Assembly (NCBI GenBank): GCA_943371005.1
Contig: CALRTB020000008.1
Coordinates: 81,933 to 145,932 of the forward strand
From: MRBY01 sp943371005
GTDB lineage: Bacteria; Cyanobacteriota; Cyanobacteriia; Cyanobacteriales; MRBY01
DNA: 64,000 nucleotides
Direction: 5' to 3'
Shown here piece after piece: positions 9,401 through 16,563 of the stretch. How positions within the stretch are numbered: the stretch's first letter is position 1; each line of letters begins with the position of its first letter. A program made the position numbers and the translations under genes. The notes below the pieces were generated by a model. The model did no database searches, was not told where the DNA came from, and worked only from the letters and a program-made list of their open reading frames with translations.

Positions 9401-9502
9401 GAACAAACTGTCGATACGGGGGAAAATTGGCTGACGGAACTAGATACAAATCAACTGCGAGATTTACTGCTCCTAGAGCGCGATCGCCTCATGGAGGAAT
9501 AA
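6494..9502 (+). CDS. SNF2/RapA-family DEAD/DEAH-box helicase (HepA-like)
   Basis: A 1002-aa Swi2/Snf2-type ATPase, probably a nucleic-acid translocase that remodels protein-DNA or RNA polymerase complexes. Residues 1 to about 510 are an N-terminal region of the SNF2-associated type. The motor follows: Walker A ADDMGLGKT (about residue 550), DEAQ box (ILDEAQNIKN), motif III (LTGTPVENR), and in the second lobe GGTGLNLTRANHV and the arginine-finger motif DQATDRAFRIGQ. No nuclease or methylase domain is visible, and there are no restriction or defence genes next to it. The gene starts 26 bases after tRNA-Arg. Confidence 0.9.
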   Translation: MALVHGTWIFQAQQSYFFLWSEVWRSESGVAPPDYPFGGDRQSLETQLQDYGVTMPENAQWLETTFSLPSTKGTKTKPSIPLLSNQTQIPDQLDWADWQIAGFALNPRQAANIIQSLPLTDDALAGDLRFWWQVCRWSLDLVVRRKFLPHVTPLQTGEALATWVPLLDSVTEQQRFAQFLQQMPGICAVGQTPAQVLLSFLTAMVDAQVRPHGKPLQNFPKTSVVFPWCDRLSKAKATFEDLPRQLGHAYENWTFPVREYLVEPPDFALNQPLFRACFQLLPPTADQDRWQLQYGLQALGNAASIVTADQVWQDPSQPQEILLKGLGLASRLYGPIGESLGGPQPCGCPLDTIQAYEFIRSVAWQLRDKGLGVILPEGLEAGSNEVRLGIKISAQVKDESRLNLQSLLQYKLEVAVGETTLTEREFQDLLARRSPLVEVKGQWLALQPTDVRAAQEIYQTKMAEQPLRVEDALRLGAEPGQVFAKLPVVGFEASGALRELLDHLTNNESLKLIEPPDSLQGTLRPYQHKGMSWLSFLQKWGLGACLADDMGLGKTIQAIAFLLTLQENKKLTQPVLLVCPTSVVSNWEREISKFAPSLKTLIHHGDRRAKGKTFASTAQQYDVILTSYSLVFRDQKDLATVSWQGMILDEAQNIKNPQAKQAQAVRALDSGFRIALTGTPVENRLKELWSILDFLNPNFLGTQQFFQRRFAIPIEKYGDRQTLQSLRKLTQPFILRRLKTDKTIIQDLPEKQEMEVFCSLSKDQANLYQKLVDESLAEIENTDGIKRRGLILTLLLRLKQLCNHPVLLQSKPKLGKNFAPRSGKLLRLEEMLEELISEGDRALIFTQFSEWGKLLQPYLQERLGRDVLFLYGATRREARQQMCDRFQHDPNGPPIFILSLKAGGTGLNLTRANHVFHVDRWWNPAVEDQATDRAFRIGQQQNVQVHKFVSTGTLEEKISAMIASKKELAEQTVDTGENWLTELDTNQLRDLLLLERDRLMEE

Positions 9503-9525
9503 CCAGGGGAATCCCCCCGCACCGT

Positions 9526-9531
9526 TATAAT
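9526..9531 (+). promoter_or_regulatory. -10 box of rpoZ
   Basis: TATAAT lies 43 bases before the rpoZ ATG (9575). It overlaps the earlier in-frame ATG at 9530, so a transcript from this promoter would not contain that codon; this decides the rpoZ start. Confidence 0.55.
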
Positions 9532-9574
9532 GGAAAGCCTGAACACCCAACCCACAGATTTACTACCACCTCGT

Positions 9575-9802
9575 ATGCAAAAACGTAGCTCCTTCGATTC
9601 TGCAGAAATTATGCACCGGGCTGAAGATCTAATGCAGGCCGCATCCAATCGTTACCGCATTACCGTGCAGGTGGCTCAGCGGGCTAAGCGCCGCCGTTAC
9701 GAAGAATTTGATGCCGTTGAAGACCCGTTAATGAAGCCGCCGATCCGTGCCATTATCGAGATGTCCGATGAACTGACCCAGCCTGAAATTATTGGCGAAT
9801 AG
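9575..9802 (+). CDS. rpoZ: DNA-directed RNA polymerase subunit omega
   Basis: A 75-aa omega subunit, which helps fold and stabilise the beta' subunit. Family features: an N-terminal helix with SAEIMHRAEDLM, then ASNRYRITVQVAQRAKRR and EEFDAVEDPLMKPPIRAI, the cyanobacterial/plastid-type omega pattern. An upstream ATG at 9530 would add 15 residues, but it sits in the presumed -10 box. The gene follows the SNF2 helicase after about 70 bases and appears to have its own promoter. Confidence 0.92.
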   Translation: MQKRSSFDSAEIMHRAEDLMQAASNRYRITVQVAQRAKRRRYEEFDAVEDPLMKPPIRAIIEMSDELTQPEIIGE

Positions 9803-9963
9803 TTCAGACCTCATGCTTGTTTAGGTTTGCCGTTCCTAAGGGGTTAACGAGTAGCCTTTAACTAGAAAATCCGCAAGAAGTTTGTGGGGAGCGATGTATT
9901 ACAGGCGTCAACCAGTACACTGGGATCGTTGGCAACTCAGTGTGAGACATTCGTAAGCTTCCC

Positions 9964-11610
9964 ATGAAACTGCTGTTGGTAGATGATGACCCCATTTTTC
10001 GTCTAGGCTTTTGTACCGCTTTGGCCCAGGAAACGGATTGGGCGATCGCCGCAGAAAATTTCAGCACCATTTTGGCAGCATCCCCCCGCAAGGATTTGGA
10101 TCTAATTCTCTGTGATCCAGCCTGGCAGGGGGATCGTTATTGGCGTCGATATCGCGAACTGCAACTTCTTTATCCGACAACGCCCCTAGCTCTCTGCACG
10201 GCACAACTGGATCCAGAACGGATTTTACAGGCGAAACGGGATGGACTGGCGGGTTATTTTCCTAAAGGATTGGCGATCGCTGATCTCGTCCCAGAGCTGA
10301 GTACCATCGCCGCTGGCGGTAAAGTTTGGTCTCAACGTCCCCAGGGCATTAACCAAAATCTGTTCGCTGGGATGCGTCGCCGGGGCCTCAACCAGATTTA
10401 CACGGCCCTAGATCGCGTCGAAACTTACCTCGCCCAAGAGAACCTCTCGCTCATATACCGTGCGGTTTTCGCGGGACAACAACGGGAACTCAAAACAGCC
10501 GCCTGGCTCCTGCGCCATTGCCTGCCCCAAAGTGCTATTTTCCTGAATACAATTCCTCCTGCCCAGCCCCAGACCTCTCCTGCTGGTGCCCTTACCATCG
10601 CTCCGCCCGTAGACATTACGACGACCAATACCCGCTGGCAAACCCTCCTCGAAAAGACCTTTGGGAAGCTCAATGGCTCCCTGAAAAATGCCACTGGCGG
10701 TAGTTTAGAACTAGAGATTATTACCCCAGAAAAACGGCGGGAACTGCTCTACATCATTCTGCAACAACTCAATTTTATTTTTAATGATCCCCAGTGGAAA
10801 ACTTTAGACCCTGAAGCTTTCCAGGCCCAACATCAACGCAGTATTCGTAACCTCTGGAAATTTAGCGCCCAGGAATTTATTGGTCGTTACCATCTCACCG
10901 CTGACAATCAGGCTGAGGGCTTTTTAGAGTTGCTCAATCGGGTGGCGATCGCCAATGCCCCAGACCTAAACCAGAGACTACCCCAAAGCGACGACTTATT
11001 TGCCTATTTACTGCAAGACCAACCCCTCACCATTGATAATGTCACCTATCGCCTTGAAGCCAGGGAAACTCTACTGCGCAGCCAACTCATTTTAGAAAAT
11101 TTGTTGATCGCTATTGGTAACGATATTCTGCAATTTATTTTAAATACCTTGCCAGAGCCAGAGTTACTCAAAGCAGAAATTTACCAGCCAAAGCTACGTT
11201 CTTCCCGCAACATTGCTCGTTTTCGCAATGATCTATCGTGGGCCTACCGCCTGCGCAAATATTGGTTAGAACCCAAGGCTATTTTTGAAAGCCAATATCA
11301 ATTTTTGAACGTTAGTCCAGCCGGCATTGTTCAAACCGCCGTTTACCATCCCCGCTCCGCAGAACTCGCAAACCTTGAGGGCATGCCCTGGTTGGTGACG
11401 ATTCTCCTGGAACTCAGAGATGCCCTTGCCCCCCGGATTCGCGCCCTCGTTGCTTGGCTTGGCGAAATTTTAGTCTATGTGTTGACCAATGTGATTGGCC
11501 GAGCCCTTGGGTTAATCGCCAGGGGGATTGTCGAAGGTGCCGGCAGCAGTTGGCAACATCTCCGGGCGCGCCAAATTGAGCTGGCAAACATGACACGAAA
11601 AAATTCCTAA
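9964..11610 (+). CDS. receiver-domain protein with DUF3685 C-terminal region
   Basis: A 548-aa protein. Residues 1-120 are a response-regulator receiver with the complete phosphorylation set: D7-D9 (LLVDDDP), D51 (ILCDPAW), a Thr at 79 and K101 (GYFPKG). The remaining roughly 420 residues match the cyanobacterial DUF3685 family, are predicted mainly helical and contain no recognised DNA-binding or enzymatic motif. Near the C-terminus (about residues 480-525) is a hydrophobic stretch (LGEILVYVLTNVIG) that could touch membrane. So this is a signalling output protein of unknown output. Its stop codon is followed directly by repeat copy 2. Confidence 0.8.
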   Translation: MKLLLVDDDPIFRLGFCTALAQETDWAIAAENFSTILAASPRKDLDLILCDPAWQGDRYWRRYRELQLLYPTTPLALCTAQLDPERILQAKRDGLAGYFPKGLAIADLVPELSTIAAGGKVWSQRPQGINQNLFAGMRRRGLNQIYTALDRVETYLAQENLSLIYRAVFAGQQRELKTAAWLLRHCLPQSAIFLNTIPPAQPQTSPAGALTIAPPVDITTTNTRWQTLLEKTFGKLNGSLKNATGGSLELEIITPEKRRELLYIILQQLNFIFNDPQWKTLDPEAFQAQHQRSIRNLWKFSAQEFIGRYHLTADNQAEGFLELLNRVAIANAPDLNQRLPQSDDLFAYLLQDQPLTIDNVTYRLEARETLLRSQLILENLLIAIGNDILQFILNTLPEPELLKAEIYQPKLRSSRNIARFRNDLSWAYRLRKYWLEPKAIFESQYQFLNVSPAGIVQTAVYHPRSAELANLEGMPWLVTILLELRDALAPRIRALVAWLGEILVYVLTNVIGRALGLIARGIVEGAGSSWQHLRARQIELANMTRKNS

Positions 11611-11696
11611 GAGCTGATTTATAAAGCCCCCCGGCCACCAGTCTGGGGGATTTAGGGGGCAAATTAAGAAATTCATTTACTTTATAAATAGCCTCT
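11611..11696. repeat. MITE-like intergenic repeat, copy 2 (short form)
   Basis: 86 bp with the same ends as copy 1: GAGCTGATTTATAAAG on the left and CTTTATAAATAGCCTC on the right (13 of 16 positions complementary). The interior shares CAGTCTGGGGGA, ATTTAGGG and AAATTCATTTAC with copy 1 but lacks about 58 bases. It begins on the first base after the TAA of the DUF3685 gene, the same placement as copy 1. Confidence 0.75.
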
Positions 11697-11737
11697 AAGA
11701 GGACAATAAGTCTGCTAATTAGCTTCAGAGAAACTGC

Positions 11738-11743
11738 TATGAT
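11738..11743 (+). promoter_or_regulatory. possible -10 box of the Nudix gene
   Basis: TATGAT (extended by a preceding TGC) 26 bases before the ATG at 11770, downstream of the repeat. The -35 region is not clear. Confidence 0.35.
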
Positions 11744-11769
11744 CCTGGTTGCAATTGCCTTTCTCTGCC

Positions 11770-12204
11770 ATGGCTTATCGTAATCCTGCTCCCACCGTCG
11801 ATATTATTGTTGAACTCTGTGATCGTCCCCATCGGCCAATTATTTTAGTTGAGCGCAAACATGAACCCTTTGGCTGGGCGATTCCAGGGGGTTTTGTGGA
11901 TTATGGTGAAACGGTGGAGGGGGCCGCAAAACGGGAAGCCCTAGAGGAAATTTCCCTAGAGGTGCAATTGGTTGAGCAATTTTGTGTGTACTCTGATCCC
12001 GCCCGTGATCCGCGCCAACACACCATTAGTGTGGTCTTTATCGCCACGGCAACGGGAGAACCCAAAGCGGCAGATGACGCCAAAACAGTCGGTATTTTTC
12101 AGCCGTGGGACATCCCGCAAAATTTATGTTTTGATCATGGGCGCATTTTGCAGGATTATTGGTCTTACCGCCACCACGGGATGCGTCCCCGTTTGGGTGC
12201 TTAA
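11770..12204 (+). CDS. Nudix hydrolase
   Basis: A 144-aa Nudix-fold pyrophosphohydrolase. Such enzymes cleave nucleoside diphosphates linked to another moiety (ADP-ribose, oxidised nucleotides, NADH and others). The Nudix box is visible at GFVDYGETVEGAAKREALEE followed by ISL: the metal-binding REALEE is intact, but the consensus Gly after EEx is Ser. The ATG at 11770 is preferred to an upstream start at 11749 because the extra seven residues are not conserved. The cyanobacterial ADP-ribose pyrophosphatase group is a plausible assignment, not shown. ridA follows 39 bases later in the same direction. Confidence 0.85.
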   Translation: MAYRNPAPTVDIIVELCDRPHRPIILVERKHEPFGWAIPGGFVDYGETVEGAAKREALEEISLEVQLVEQFCVYSDPARDPRQHTISVVFIATATGEPKAADDAKTVGIFQPWDIPQNLCFDHGRILQDYWSYRHHGMRPRLGA

Positions 12205-12243
12205 TGTGATCTGCAATTTTTAAACGGTTTTGAGAGTTTAGTG

Positions 12244-12630
12244 ATGGAAAAAAAAGTTATTCAAACTAATAATGCCCCCGCTCCAGTTGGCCCCTATAAC
12301 CAGGCGATCGCCGCTTCAGGAAAAATGCTATTTTGCTCTGGCCAAATTGCGCTTGATCCAGCCACGGGCCAAATTATTGATGGGGATGTGCAAGCCCAAA
12401 CCAAACAGGTCATGGCAAATTTAGCGGCGGTGTTAAAAGAAGCTGGGGCCACTTGGGAAAATGTTGTTAAGACAGGCGTTTTCCTTAAGGATATGAATGA
12501 TTTTGCGGCGGTGAATGCCGTGTATGCCACCTATTTTGATGAGGCCACTGCCCCCGCCCGCGCCTGTGTCGAGGTGGCCCGTCTGCCGAAGGATGTCCTT
12601 GTCGAGATTGAATGTATTGCCGTGCTTTAA
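12244..12630 (+). CDS. ridA: RidA family enamine/imine deaminase
   Basis: A 128-aa YjgF/YER057c/UK114-family protein. RidA trimers hydrolyse reactive 2-aminoacrylate and related enamines released by PLP enzymes such as threonine dehydratase. Conserved features: PVGPYNQAI, FCSGQIALDP, the substrate-carboxylate Arg in TAPARACVEVARLP, and the C-terminal VEIECIAV. A GTG immediately precedes the ATG (12241); the ATG is used. A strong terminator follows at 12685. Confidence 0.93.
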   Translation: MEKKVIQTNNAPAPVGPYNQAIAASGKMLFCSGQIALDPATGQIIDGDVQAQTKQVMANLAAVLKEAGATWENVVKTGVFLKDMNDFAAVNAVYATYFDEATAPARACVEVARLPKDVLVEIECIAVL

Positions 12631-12684
12631 ATACAACTAAAGCCACATTTTTGATCAAGCCTTACTTAATTACTTAAAGAAAAA

Positions 12685-12717
12685 CCTCCACTTCTCATTG
12701 GAAATGGAGGCTCTTTT
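12685..12717. terminator. bidirectional intrinsic terminator between ridA and the RNA helicase gene
   Basis: CCTCCACTTC (12685-12694) pairs with GAAATGGAGG (12701-12710) with one mismatch and a 6-nt loop. On the plus strand it is followed by CTCTTTTTT. On the minus strand the other flank gives TTTTTCTTT. It therefore serves both converging genes. Confidence 0.85.
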
Positions 12718-12782
12718 TTATTCTTATGGTTGTCGCATGCCCCTAGGTTTAGTGAATTAGATCACTCTAGGAGTCAGCATTT

Positions 12783-14252
12783 CTAGGAGCGGTTGGAACT
12801 GTAGGAACGGCGTCCCCGGGAGCGATCGCCTTTGTAGCCACCGCCACCCCCTTTGAAGTTAGAAGAACGACGTCCACCACTGCGGCCACCTTTTTTCGTG
12901 GGCTTGGGTAAACCAGTCGCCGTGCTGACTTCCGGTACTTCCCAATCCTCATTGAGCCATTCAGGAGAATTCTTGTCGTACATCATCTGCAGTACCGCTG
13001 CGGCGATCGCCTGGGGATCATACTCATCACCCAAACGCTTCACAATCGGCAAGAAAGAAGCCATCCGTTCCCCAGCTAAAGCTTCCCGTACCTGGGTTTC
13101 CAGGCGTGTCACCCGTTGGGCTTCCACTTCAGTGCGACTCGGAATGGTTGAAACCTTGAGGGACTGTTTGACGCGCCGTTCAATTTGACGCAACAGGCGG
13201 CGATCGCTGGGTTCAACAAGGGCGATCGCGGTGCCCGTTTTCCCAGCCCGGCCTGTCCGACCGATCCGGTGGATGTAACTTTCCGTATTATCCGGCAAAT
13301 CAAAGTTGATGACGTGGCTGAGGTTTTCCACATCAAGACCCCGGGCCGCAATATCCGTGGCGACAATCATCTTGATCTTGCCTTCTTTAAAGCGACGTAC
13401 CAGTTTTTCCCGTTGGTTTTGGTTGAGGTCACCGTGGTATTCATCGGCACTTTGGCCTGCTTCAACCAACTCGTTGGTCAACTCCGAAGCCGTGCGTTTT
13501 GTGCGCACAAAGATGATCGCCGATTCCGGGTCTGCCATTTCCAAGATTGGCAGCAGCGCCTTGGTTTTTGACCAACCGCGCGGAATCATATAGACCTCTT
13601 GGGCAATGCGGTCGGGGGTTACTTGGGGCTGTTTGATCGTGATGTTGATCGGATCATTGAGGAAATTTTCCACGAGATCCCGAATTGCGGGGGGCATGGT
13701 CGCCGAGAAACAAACTGTTTGGCGAGTTTTCGGAGATTGACGCAAAATCTTTTTCACATCATCAATGAAACCCATACTGAGCATTTCATCGGCTTCGTCG
13801 AGCACCGCCCAACGGAGTTCCTCAAAGGACAACTTACCCCGTTCGAGGAGATCGATCACTCGGCCCGGAGTCCCCACAACAATGTGGACGCCTCTTTGCA
13901 AGCTGCGAATTTGCCGTTCCATGGATTGGCCACCACAGACGGTGAGCACCCAGAGACGACGGTCTACGGCGAATTCTTTGAGGGACTGGGTCACCTGCAC
14001 TGCCAGTTCACGGGTGGGCGTGAGGATCAAGCCCTGGACAGTCTTTTGTTCCAGGTCAATTTTTTCGAGGAAAGGCAGAGAGTAGGCGGCGGTTTTGCCC
14101 GTACCTGTTTGGGAAAGCCCTACTACATCCCGTCCTTCGAGGATTGCGGGGATCGCTTTACTTTGAATCTCGGTGGGCTTTTCGAAGCCGATATTTTCTA
14201 ACAGGTCAACGCGAGCGTCGGATAAGCCGATGGTTTGAAAAGAAGTGGTCAT
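12783..14252 (-). CDS. crhR: DEAD-box RNA helicase, CrhR-like
   Basis: A 489-aa ATP-dependent RNA helicase. Motifs in order: Q motif (FEKPTEIQ), Walker A SQTGTGKT, PTRELA, TPGR, DEAD (VLDEADEML), SAT, and in lobe 2 ARGLDVENLSHVIN and HRIGRTGRAGK. The C-terminal tail (last about 50 residues) is rich in Gly, Arg and Ser, an RNA-binding RGG-like tail. This architecture fits cyanobacterial CrhR, the cold- and redox-responsive RNA helicase; the symbol rests on overall resemblance. A 179-base region separates it from rimO upstream and could carry a regulated 5' leader. Confidence 0.87.
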   Translation of the reverse strand: MTTSFQTIGLSDARVDLLENIGFEKPTEIQSKAIPAILEGRDVVGLSQTGTGKTAAYSLPFLEKIDLEQKTVQGLILTPTRELAVQVTQSLKEFAVDRRLWVLTVCGGQSMERQIRSLQRGVHIVVGTPGRVIDLLERGKLSFEELRWAVLDEADEMLSMGFIDDVKKILRQSPKTRQTVCFSATMPPAIRDLVENFLNDPINITIKQPQVTPDRIAQEVYMIPRGWSKTKALLPILEMADPESAIIFVRTKRTASELTNELVEAGQSADEYHGDLNQNQREKLVRRFKEGKIKMIVATDIAARGLDVENLSHVINFDLPDNTESYIHRIGRTGRAGKTGTAIALVEPSDRRLLRQIERRVKQSLKVSTIPSRTEVEAQRVTRLETQVREALAGERMASFLPIVKRLGDEYDPQAIAAAVLQMMYDKNSPEWLNEDWEVPEVSTATGLPKPTKKGGRSGGRRSSNFKGGGGGYKGDRSRGRRSYSSNRS

Positions 14253-14431
14253 AAAAAAGTTGTAAGGTTTATGGATGGGTTTTTGCTAAGGTTTGACAAA
14301 AATTGGGAATGACTTTTTTTGAGTACAATCCCTCCCCCAACCCTTTTCCCAAACTGGGTTCTTTGGAATAAAACCGATTGGATGCTTCTTAGCAGTCTGG
14401 ACAATGCCGGGGGTGTGGCTGAACGGTCTAG

Positions 14432-15751
14432 TTATGCTTCCACGATAGTGCCGTAGAGGTCATAAATATCCGCAGCGGTAATTTGAACAGGGATAATACT
14501 GCCGAGGGAGGCTTCTCCGGTGACATATACCAGTCCGTCAACGTCTGGGGCAAACCGGGGCGATCGCCCGATTAATTCACCAGTCGCTGGGTTTTCCTGT
14601 TCGATCAGCACATCCACCGTTTGTCCGACACAAAGTTCATTGCGGCGGGCAGCAATCGGCTGTTGAATTTCCATCAGAGCATCCCGACGGCTATCTTTGA
14701 CAGATTGCGGTAGTTGGTTCGGTAAATCAATGGCAGGGGTTCCTTCCTCAGCGGAGAAAGTAAACACACCCACATGATCAAACTCGTGACGTTTCACAAA
14801 ATCCACGAGGTGCTGGAAGTGTTCTTCCGTCTCGCCGGGGAAACCCACGATAAAGGTGGTGCGCAAAATTGCATCGGGTAACGCCTCTTTCAGGTCTTCA
14901 ATGATGCGATCATTGACGCGACCTTGCCAAGGACGATTCATCGCCCGAAGGATATCTGGATGGGAATGTTGTAGCGGGAGATCCAGATAGGGAATAACGT
15001 TGGGGGTATCACGCATCGCCGCGATCACCTCAGGGGTTAACCCCGTCGGATAAGCGTAATGGATACGGATCCAAGGTACATCGACGCCCCCCAAGGCTCT
15101 GAGAAGTTCAGCCAGTTTGGGTTTGCCATAGATATCTTTGCCGTAGTTGGTGGTGATCTGGGAAATTAGAATAATTTCTTGGACACCCTGTTCTGCCAGT
15201 TGTTTAGCTTCAGCAACGATGGATTCGATGGGGCGCGATCGCTGATCCCCTCTGAGGTGAGGAATAATGCAAAAGGCACAGCGGTAATCACAACCTTCAG
15301 CCACCCGCAAATAGGCGATCGCTTCGTTAGTGGTGCGATACCGGGGAACAGTTTCGTCGGCGATGTAGGTAATTTCTTGGGAAACTTCTTTAACGATCTC
15401 GCCCTGCTCAGTGCGTTGGATGACGTCAACAATTTTATGGTAATCTCCAGTGCCCACAAGGGCGACGGCTTCAGGTAGTTCTTCTAAGAGTTGCTCCTGG
15501 AAGTGCTGGGCCATGCAACCGGAAATGACAATTTTTTTATTAGCTTCAGCGAGTTCGACTAGGGTGCGCACAGATTCAGCGCGGGCATCCTCGATAAAGC
15601 TACAGGTGTTGACTATGACGTAATCGGCCAGTTCTTCATTTGCATCGACCTGATAACCAGCATTTACCAATAGCCCAATCATATGTTCGGAATCGATGCG
15701 GTTTTTTTCGCAACCAAGATGGGAAATGGCGATTGTCGGTTTTGTGGTCAT
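14432..15751 (-). CDS. rimO: ribosomal protein S12 methylthiotransferase RimO
   Basis: A 439-aa radical-SAM enzyme that adds a methylthio group to the beta carbon of the conserved Asp of ribosomal protein S12. The N-terminal UPF0004 domain has three cluster cysteines (SHLGCEKNRIDSE, VNTCSF, ISGCMAQ). The radical-SAM domain has the CxxxCxxC motif in CDYRCAFCIIPHLRG, and a C-terminal TRAM domain follows (about residues 375-439). GCEKNR and IPHLRG are RimO-type rather than MiaB-type. It is a single gene with free space on both sides. Confidence 0.95.
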   Translation of the reverse strand: MTTKPTIAISHLGCEKNRIDSEHMIGLLVNAGYQVDANEELADYVIVNTCSFIEDARAESVRTLVELAEANKKIVISGCMAQHFQEQLLEELPEAVALVGTGDYHKIVDVIQRTEQGEIVKEVSQEITYIADETVPRYRTTNEAIAYLRVAEGCDYRCAFCIIPHLRGDQRSRPIESIVAEAKQLAEQGVQEIILISQITTNYGKDIYGKPKLAELLRALGGVDVPWIRIHYAYPTGLTPEVIAAMRDTPNVIPYLDLPLQHSHPDILRAMNRPWQGRVNDRIIEDLKEALPDAILRTTFIVGFPGETEEHFQHLVDFVKRHEFDHVGVFTFSAEEGTPAIDLPNQLPQSVKDSRRDALMEIQQPIAARRNELCVGQTVDVLIEQENPATGELIGRSPRFAPDVDGLVYVTGEASLGSIIPVQITAADIYDLYGTIVEA

Positions 15752-15887
15752 GCAGTTTCTAGTAAAGAACGGAGTTTAGGTCAAGATCTAGGAACGATTT
15801 CTTAATGCATTGTAACGGATCTTGTCGCGATGCTGAAATATTTTTTGGGGATTTGTCAGCAAACGTTGTTACCATTTGCCCAAAAAT

Positions 15888-16520
15888 TTAGAGGAGTTGC
15901 TCCAGTTTTTGTACCCAATCGAACATGTTGTGACGATTGGCACGGTAGCTGGTGGGGTGAGCAATGAGTCGAACAGTGCTATGGAAGAGAACTTCAACTT
16001 CTTCGAGGTTATTTTCCCTGAGGGTATTCCCGGTGGAGACGAGGTCAACGATCGCCTCGGACATTCCAGTGATCGGGCCGAGTTCGACGGAACCATGGAG
16101 GGGGATGACTTCGATGGGGAGATCGAGGTCACGGAAATAGTCTTTGGCGCAGTTGACAAACTTAGAGGCCACACGGCAGTTGGGGGGAAGTTGCCGGGGA
16201 TTTTTGTAGGGGCTGGCCTTGGGGACGGCAACGGATAGACGACAACCACCGAATCCTAAGTCTAACAGATTTGCGACATCGGGTTTTTTCTCCCGGAGGA
16301 CATCGTAACCGGCAAAGCCCAGTTGGGCCTGGCCATATTCGACATAGACGGGAACGTCATGGGTACGCACGAGCATGGCCCGGGCGGTGCCACTGGGATC
16401 GGTAATTTGCAGTTGGCGATTTTTTTTATCGAGGAAGGCGCTAAAGTCTAACCCGACTTGTTGGAGGAGGGCGATCGCCTCTGGGAGGAGGCCACCTTTG
16501 GGAATGGCAATGGTAAGCAT
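15888..16520 (-). CDS. hisG: ATP phosphoribosyltransferase catalytic subunit (short form)
   Basis: A 210-aa short-form HisG, the first enzyme of histidine synthesis, which joins ATP and PRPP to phosphoribosyl-ATP. It starts MLTIAIPKGGLLPEA; the PRPP loop is in DLVSTGNTLRENNL. The C-terminal regulatory domain of long-form enzymes is absent, so it needs HisZ for activity and histidine feedback. hisZ lies immediately upstream with 43 bases between them, so the two subunits are very probably co-transcribed. Confidence 0.95.
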   Translation of the reverse strand: MLTIAIPKGGLLPEAIALLQQVGLDFSAFLDKKNRQLQITDPSGTARAMLVRTHDVPVYVEYGQAQLGFAGYDVLREKKPDVANLLDLGFGGCRLSVAVPKASPYKNPRQLPPNCRVASKFVNCAKDYFRDLDLPIEVIPLHGSVELGPITGMSEAIVDLVSTGNTLRENNLEEVEVLFHSTVRLIAHPTSYRANRHNMFDWVQKLEQLL

Positions 16521-16563
16521 TTTTTCGTTAGCAGTGATTCAAAAATCTTTTAAAAAACGGGAT

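Noticed and set aside
6494..9502. SNF2 helicase as part of a defence system (DISARM or similar)
   Set aside because: The neighbours are tRNA-Arg and rpoZ, and no nuclease, methylase or DUF1998-type partner is present; it is a common cyanobacterial stand-alone gene.
14293..14329. TTGACA and TACAAT on the plus strand as a promoter
   Set aside because: The spacer is 25 bases and no plus-strand gene follows; both neighbours are on the minus strand.
14405..14450. Stretch resembling the 5' half of a tRNA (GGGGGTGTGGCTGAACGG...)
   Set aside because: No T arm (GGTTCGAATC) or matching acceptor strand follows, and from 14432 the sequence is the conserved C-terminal coding end of rimO.
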